Source of the DNA: Alisma plantago-aquatica
Lineage: Eukaryota > Streptophyta > Magnoliopsida > Alismatales > Alismataceae
Direction of reading: 5' to 3'
Assembly: GCA_963693085.1 (NCBI GenBank)
Contig: OY856413.1
Coordinates: forward strand, 544,902,379-544,966,378
DNA: 64,000 nt
Shown here: piece after piece, positions 57,262 through 64,000 of the stretch
Numbering within the stretch: the stretch's first letter is position 1
How the letters are laid out: each line of letters starts with the position of its first letter
The notes under the pieces: model-generated
Databases searched by the model: none
What the model saw: only the letters and a program-made list of their open reading frames with translations
What the model was told of the DNA's origin: nothing
Program-made: the position numbers and the translations under genes

Positions 57262-58505
57262 TGAACATATGGGCTTTTGATGTGATGATAAATGCAAAAC
57301 ATGACATCAATATCAATCCTTGATCCAATCTTACAGATCATCCAATCAGCCAACTAGACTTGTCAGTCGATTGATTGGATACTCCAGTCGGTTGACTGAC
57401 ATTCCCAATCAGTTGACTGTACATTCCAGTCAGCCAACTATCAGCCAATATTGTTTAAACTGATTACCCAAACACATCAGTAATAAATTGCAACCCTATT
57501 CATAATTAAACTCCTATTGCAGGTGCAACCTATGTGTGTGACCCTATTGCTCCAAAATTACATCGACAATGAATGTCATAACCAAATTATGGCATCAAAA
57601 ACAATCGGCGATTTCTAGAAACACATCATTGCTATCCTAGTAACTGGAAAGTTGGATAAAAACTTCAACCTACAATTCGTGATCAAAGTTACAATGATCG
57701 TATATTTCCTTTGTCTATGATATCCATATTGAACTTGAGGCAATGAATCGTCATCCTCATAGTATTCAATCCATGTTCTTGAACTCGAGAAGACCGTCTG
57801 TGATGCATGTGAGATTACTTATCATATATTGACACACATATTACAGTCTCACTTATCGAGTGGACAAGATATCAACTCCGACAGGGGCGACAAATCCCAT
57901 CTACATCACCCACAGTCAATCCCCATGTGTCACAACATACTCGAACATCACTGGTATAGTAACCCCTATTTACGGTCACATTGGATTGTATAAAGTACAT
58001 CGATCAACATGTGATGAGTGTAGTGACTTTAGGTCAAAGAACCATAATCACCACTGTCAATATGAGATATGATTCTGACTACCATTCAATGGTTTCCATG
58101 TGTCACTCTCAAGGTGGGTCTTCTTGACACACCATTCTCTAATAATTACCTGTGTGTTTGGCTTGATATCACATATATCACAAATGATATTCTGTCATCT
58201 GTCAAAACACATTTTTGTCTTATTTTTTATTGATGTCTATATTATTTCCACAATAATATCTGACCTGAGACATAATAAGAATGTATATACTCCATCATAC
58301 ATTTGATATCATTGTTTAGCTCCTCAACCTGAAGACATATGTCATTGAGTAATATCATTCTTTTAGCCATCTATCATTTTATATCATCATCTCGTAATTC
58401 AATAAACATATAGACAAAAGATTGCCTTCATTATTAATCAAATCTATTACTTGATGCCTCATTACAATCATCGTATGACTGGCTCCATAGGCATACATAC
58501 CAAAA
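57262..58505 (-). mobile_element. E: old copia LTR 5' half (right piece)
   Basis: Matches the first 1.2 kb of the C/A LTRs on the minus strand with many changes, beginning at about 58505 (GGCATACATACC on the plus strand). It ends at the A insertion at 57261. It is the most decayed member of the family here, in line with it being the oldest insertion. Confidence 0.7.
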
Positions 58506-61149
58506 CTTATGTTCATCTATTTTGGTGGTTTCAAATGTGGTAGCCCCAAAAATCTCAAAATTTTGCTATAGAACATTCTCCCATCCTGTTCATCTTTTTC
58601 ACTATCATGAGATACCTATTGTTTGATGTTTTCTCTTCATTACGTTATATGTATTATACCTCTCACACTTGTTTTCATCTATGTTGTATTATAATAAATT
58701 TATGCACGAGATACTTACGTTATTTTCAATTTTTTTGTTTATTAGTCGTGGTTTTCCAATGACAAGTGACCCATGATGATTAATCTAGTACAATCATCAT
58801 TGTCTTTCACACTATGTTTTACATGTGTAGTGTTTAGTTGTTTTTAAAATTTGTTGTACACAATAGCCATTGAAGTCATCAAACTTGCGAGCTAAATTTA
58901 ATGGTAATTGGGTCCAACTTATTTACCCAACAAGGATGTACTACACATGTGACTTGTTAGTCAGTTTTGACATTTGGGACTCATGTGTAGACTATATTTT
59001 TCATTAATATTTTGGTACATAATCCCCTTCACAATTTACACAGTTGGGTCAAAACTCATATGTAGATCTTACAGGAAAATGTCTACCAAATATTCCCTAA
59101 ATAATTGTGTGCTCAACATGACCCTTAAATGGTTTTAACAAATTTTTGTAGGATATAATGATATAATGATTGTAACATTATCATGATTCCAGGAAACTCA
59201 TAGGCTGGTAGTCTAAGGTCATAAATTAATGTAATGCTCCCATTCTAATAATATGTCGACATATTGTGTTGTGTATGTTTTTGTGGTATCCCTACAAATA
59301 TCATTTTGAACTATCCATCATATTTTTCATCCATAGTGGACAATCTATTCAAATTTATGGCTATTTATTTTCATCAATTTTGGACTGTCCATTTTGATTT
59401 GATCTAGTTATTTGTTTTCATTGATTGTGGCTGTCTATATGATTTGATATGGTTATTTATTTCATTTTTCCACAATATATATATAATTTGATCTTCATAT
59501 TTCTTTAATTTCCACATTGGAATGTCCACTCAGATTTATTTTTTCCATACAAGATTGTCCATTAAGATTTCTTTTCATTCATATTCAGCCATTGATTCAA
59601 TTCAATTTTGTTTTCATCTACCTTGGACTATTTATTCAGTTTAATTTCATCCATATTTGACTTCATAGAATTTATTTTTTTATTTTCCATTGATACAAAC
59701 ATGATTAGAACTAGTTATTTTCTCTTCATTTAGATTGGTCTATCCATTAATATTTTTTTTCATCTATATTGGACTATTTATTCAATTTTGTTTTCATCCA
59801 TATTATACTTTTGAGTCAGTTTTATCTTCATACATATACATCATTTACTTATTTTGTCCATTGATATTTATTGCATATGTTCTCCGAATATTTTTCCATC
59901 CATGTCAGACTATCCATTCAGCTTAGTTTTTATCGATATTGGTACACATACATGTTTATTGTTTAGAGTGGTTTTACAATGATGAAAGTCTCATGATGCA
60001 TGATCCATGACAATAATACATGCCTTTCCAATTGTCTTTCATAGACTTAGCATGTATTTATTGAGATAAACATTTATACACAATCACCATCAAAGTCATC
60101 ACAATTAAGTTGTACCAAACATAGTGAATCGTTGGTGATCGGGTCCAAATTTTTCTCCCAATAATTTTTTTATAGTCTCATAAAGAATGTGCCAAATTAT
60201 TTGTTTGAACACATGTACATTTTGAAGGACATTGTGTTCATTTGTTCATTATGTACAATTTGACATCTCCTTCCACTATTTGTTTGAAATGTCAATCCTA
60301 CATCATTGTGTGTTTCCAGTCATTGATGATGTTTTTATCCATAGCTATCCACTACCTCTCTATTATTATCACTAGTCGTGAAAATTTTGAGGCTAGTGAT
60401 ATGAGGTCAAACTACACGTGGTTTTCAACTGTGATAGTTTCTTTTAACTTCTTCTTGTTTTCTATAGTTATTTGTCTTTGTTTCAATTTTTATAGTCTTA
60501 TGTGGGTTTTGTATGATGCCTTTGTGTTATGAGTTGGTTTTTTGTATTACATTCCAATTTTGTTTGTTCTATAGGTCGATTTGAAGGTTTAATAGCAGTG
60601 GGTTAGATGTTATTGAAGATGGTAGACTAAATGTGAATTGGTCATATGTGTTGTAGGAACATGATCATATAACTATGCAGTTTGGCCAATGAATGGAGTT
60701 TTTGTTGTTGTTATTATAAATTAGAAATATGTAAGGATGGGTATATTTAACCATATTTTTTAAAATATTGTGATACCTTGAAAAATATGAATTCATTCAA
60801 TGTATATTTACCATTTATTCAAGGATTTTGCAATTCAAAATGAAGTCAATAATAATTAATTTTTGAAAATTGCAAACATTGCAATTAGTATTGATTGTCA
60901 ATTTTGGAAACCATTGTCAAATGTTTTACTTTGAAGTATATCATGTTAATCATATGGATTGTTTTTTTGTACATGCTCTACAACAGATAATGGATTTTTC
61001 ATCACACTATCTTTGTATGAAAATTTCTATCAAATAAAATTGAATGTAAAATTGTCAGTATAATCAATATCATATGCTAAATGAAATTGTAAATGCAACA
61101 AAATTTTCAAAACATGTATTATATTATCAATAAAATTTCATAAAAAGCA
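58506..61149. other. T-rich, repetitive, non-coding stretch
   Basis: No gene was recognised. Between about 59290 and 59945 short motifs such as TTTTCATCCATATTGGAC and TNTCCATTCAGTTT recur irregularly, giving strong T over A asymmetry on the plus strand. The rest is AT-rich with chance frames only. Confidence 0.55.
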
Positions 61150-61520
61150 ATGTTTTTGATACTAAGAAATTTCCATGACTATAATTATCTAGTCATGATC
61201 GGTAATGATAGAAAAAATTGGTTCATTTGGACAAGGGAAGATGACACATCTATGGTTGCAACATTACGTCACCGACATGATTTGCGTATGTGTATTGAGG
61301 GACATTTTATGAAACAAAATTGGAGGGAGGAATATCAAGATTGAAGTCTAGGATTAAGTGCATTGATATATAACAACTGAATATGAGGGTGCACATGAAG
61401 AACCAAAATGAGGAGTTCGGCAGAATTAGTCTATAGGAGAGATAGTATATTTGGTTGGGATGAGGTCTTCATAAGGCCATATTTCTAGACACCAGAGGAA
61501 TGAATTTATTGATGTGAGTG
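61150..61520 (+). pseudogene. Possible Myb/SANT-like domain remnant of the transposon-associated type
   Basis: The frame at 61150-61344 contains RKNWFIWTREDDTSMVATL. A second patch near 61440 reads IFGWDEV and then TPEE. The order 'WT-x-E-x-D' then 'GFGWD' resembles the Myb/SANT-like domain found in Harbinger-associated and related plant proteins. It has several stops. This is a weak call based on two short matches. Confidence 0.35.
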
Positions 61521-61639
61521 TGAATTTGCAAATTGAATGTATCACATACATATATTTTTGTATTGAGGAATTTAATAAGAAATTTTATTTATAAATGGAT
61601 AAGGAGCTTTCTAGCAGTTGAGGAAACATATAATGATCT

Positions 61640-63207
61640 TACTTTTTAGCATCCCCCGATTAAGGAAAGACCCAAAAAGTTGAGGGTTGTTACCTAAAAT
61701 TCCCAAGGATCCAAATTGTTACCAAATGACAAATCATATCAAATAATTTCAATGAATTCAAATATTATTTACAAAATGTTCCTCTATGGAATTAGATGAA
61801 TTTCTATCATTAGAAGTGTACATATGAGAAGAATATCTAACTAATCCTCCTTTACTTGCCTTGAAGGACTTTGGGTAATTTCATCTAGTTTATCATATCT
61901 TAAAATCTATATGTATTGCATTTACCTAAAACGGTGTTAAACAAATCATAGTTCATCATATCAAAATATATTGTGCATGTAGGGTGCATGCAAAAATGTG
62001 CAAGTACATAACAACATATAATAAATATATTACTTAAAAATAAAAACGGGCAATTTCGTCTCATATTCCAACCCATACTTAATATGCTATCTTGGGTGTT
62101 CCTAGTGTCCCTCCAAGCCTCATGTGCATCACCCCTCGATACATGTCATCCTAGGCTTCTGAATATGATATCTTTATTTATGTGATACTTATAGTGGCAT
62201 TATAATTGAACATGATGTAAATAAACAACCCACAATTTATTTGAAAAATCTTCGAGAAAAATTTGGCATACCTCGACAATTGATATTTCGGGTATTCACA
62301 ATGGTGAACCATGCATACCATGCAACCATACTTTAAGCATATCATCCAATAAAGAGGAAATCCAAGCAATTCAACATTTAATCAGCATGTATGTAAATCC
62401 TAAAGTGTCAACAACATATTATTCAGATAAAATCCTATACGGGTCCTAGTCTAAGGTTTAGGGTTTTCTTGGGTTTGGTTAAGGAATATGGGTATCAAAC
62501 CTTAATTCCATCACATATTGAACATTCAGTGAAACCCTAATTACTATATCTAACATATCCTTTCATTATGATGACTTAGTTCAAACTAAGTTCATTAACC
62601 ACATAGCAAGTTATGTTCTTTAACCCTAATTCTACACATTCATGATTATTCACTTTTGAAACCCCAATTACTCATCATGATCATCTTGATTTCTCATCTT
62701 ATTTAACAACATAAGTATGTCAAAGTAAATGTTTTTAACATATTCAACATCTTAATGTTTAAATATAAGGTTTTCATGTAATAATCCCCACATTAAGACA
62801 TATTATCACTTCTAGAATTAGGATCAGATCCAGGTCAGAATACTATTTATTTGTATTCTACTGGTTCCCCCAATCAATATGATATATAGTTATGTTGTAT
62901 TTAGGCAATCCTAGCAATTTCTACAAATTAAACAAAATAAGAATCTATACCTCAAACATGGGGTGATGTGATGACCTCTTCCAAGGAGACTCAGAAGTAA
63001 AAGGATGATGGATGAGGTACTTCAAAAGATCATGGGATTCTAGTTCATTATGGGAAGCACCATGCTACGAGATATAATGAGACCATCATGGATGAGGAAG
63101 AGAATTTCCATGATGAGGGGAGAAAGAGATTTGGTACAAAATTGTTGGGGAAGGATACACATCAAGGAAGGAGGGGATTGGGGCAGTCCATCTTCTCTAT
63201 GTATCAC
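61640..63207. other. Unassigned stretch, possibly old LTR sequence
   Basis: The patch at 61650-61880 (GCATCCCCCGATT, later TCTAACTAATCCTCCT) faintly resembles the S2 plus-strand left edge (GTAACGACCCC, later TCTAACTAATCCTATG). ACCCTAATT-type patches occur in both. This could be an old relative of S2 in the same orientation. No gene was recognised. Confidence 0.3.
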
Positions 63208-64000
63208 TTTTTTTTTGGAATATGGTAATATATTGATTCTCACAAAATTAAGCAAGATTACAAAATCCTCTACACATAGTGACTGCTTCAAAAAGTATAT
63301 CAAAACACTATATAGGATGGGTTAGGATACAACATCCCAGTGTGTCCTAATTATAGGGACAATGTTAGTCCATATAGGAGGTTTGGCCTTAACAACGCCA
63401 AAAATCTCCTTATGAATCTTCTTCCATAAGAAGAGGTAATCCAAGTGAGCTTTCCCATGGGATCTAATGTTTCTTTCCTGCCAAATATGATAGCAAAGGG
63501 ACGTGAAGTAAATGGCACCAAACTTTCTCTCTTATTTCTCTTTGGTCCCGAGGATGGCCTCATGAATGTTTGTAGGAGGGGAGGACCCCTACCCATTCTT
63601 AAGGCATATATGGCTCTACAAGTAGAGAGATTATTTACACTAAAAAAAGGTGAGAGTGTGATTCTTCCACTTCTTTGCAGATTTGGCATATGGTACCAGT
63701 ATCAAGCCCCCATCTAGCCATTTGTGTCTCTAGTAGGCTGTTTGCCCTATACTTCTCTATAGGACAGTGTGCACCACTTAGGAACATGTCCTTTTCCCCA
63801 TATATGAGTCAACCAAGGACTATTAATAGTAGTCACCATAGTCTAAGGTTTAGTGAGTGGATCTAGGATGGCCCAATTCCTATCAACATCACATGTGTAA
63901 AACTGGCCCACCTAATCCCACACCTTGTTCATAAGTTTCCACAAGGGTGAGTCATGATTATCGATGATATTGGACCCTACTATATCATTTACATATCTAC
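63208..64000 (-). mobile_element. 3' end of a LINE (non-LTR retrotransposon), continues beyond window
   Basis: On the minus strand a coding tail is followed by a short 3' UTR and a 9-base poly(A) (63216-63208), the standard LINE end. The 5' part is beyond base 64000. Confidence 0.75.
63322..64000 (-). pseudogene. LINE reverse transcriptase C-terminal zinc-binding region
   Basis: Read on the minus strand from about 63780: KYRANSLLETQMARWGLDTG, then ICQICKEVEESHSHLFF. This is the pattern of the zf-RVT domain at the end of plant LINE polyproteins (Cys-x2-Cys then His). After at least one frameshift it resumes with QERNIRSHGKAH and KPPIWTNIV to a stop at 63324-63322. The last Cys of the usual motif is not seen. 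The polypeptide is the tail of the LINE polymerase. The copy is broken. Confidence 0.72.

Noticed and set aside
60242..60532. 96-codon hydrophobic frame
   Set aside because: It lies in T-rich sequence where Phe/Ile/Leu-rich chance frames are expected; no domain and no neighbouring gene signals.

Overview
This window looks like a transposable-element-dominated stretch of a flowering-plant nuclear genome. It is AT-rich and full of introns and LTRs, and it carries plant-type CACTA, Ty1/copia, Ty3/gypsy (chromovirus), Cassandra TRIM and LINE sequences. I found no intact host gene, tRNA gene, CRISPR array or bacterial-type operon. The species cannot be named from the sequence alone. Nearly every coding trace is a decayed transposon gene, and most of the DNA can be read as a history of insertions inside insertions. 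Several boundaries are fixed by matching 5-bp target-site duplications (TSDs) that I read by eye.

Left part (1-17.2 kb): a CACTA (En/Spm) DNA transposon whose left end lies outside the window. It has a foldback-rich 5' region, a TATA/telobox promoter, a first gene of the TNP2 type (470-3720, one reading frame with point stops and about one frameshift) and a second multi-exon gene (3840-16360) running from a Transposase_24-like region to a Ulp1-like cysteine protease domain. The 3' subterminal repeats and the terminal ...ACTAGTG end at 17185. A 9.35-kb Ty3/gypsy element (R1, 5079-14427, TSD TAGTG) with 4.1-kb LTRs split the second gene. R1 has lost most of pol: its gag joins the chromodomain-like tail of integrase. 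The CACTA element itself seems to sit in the LTR of an older minus-strand gypsy-like relic whose LTR start and polypurine tract are at about 17998/18014.

Middle: a Cassandra TRIM with 5S rRNA-like LTRs (19642-20335, 3' LTR cut short), an unassigned gap, then a nested tower from about 21.4 to 58.5 kb. An old minus-strand copia LTR and leader (E) was split by a related minus-strand copia element (A, 22540-57261). A was later hit four times: solo LTR S1 in its 3' LTR (24492-29637, TSD ATAAC); the non-autonomous element D in its coding region (32936-40739, TSD ATCCA); solo LTR S2 in its leader (41914-45398, TSD CTATT); and a full-length plus-strand copia of the same family, C, in its 5' LTR (47229-56302, TSD CATAA/AATAA).

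Right part (58.5-64 kb): T-rich, degenerate repetitive sequence, a possible Myb/SANT-like remnant near 61.2 kb, an unassigned stretch, and the 3' end of a minus-strand LINE with its poly(A) at 63208.

The most unusual signal is a set of arrays of short hairpins inside all four long gypsy-type LTR families (R1, S1, S2, D). They lie about 0.4-1.2 kb before the LTR end. In D the loop is nearly constant while the stems differ but stay complementary. In R1 and S2 the stems vary in a compensatory way around a constant core. This suggests a selected structural module. I do not know of a description of it.
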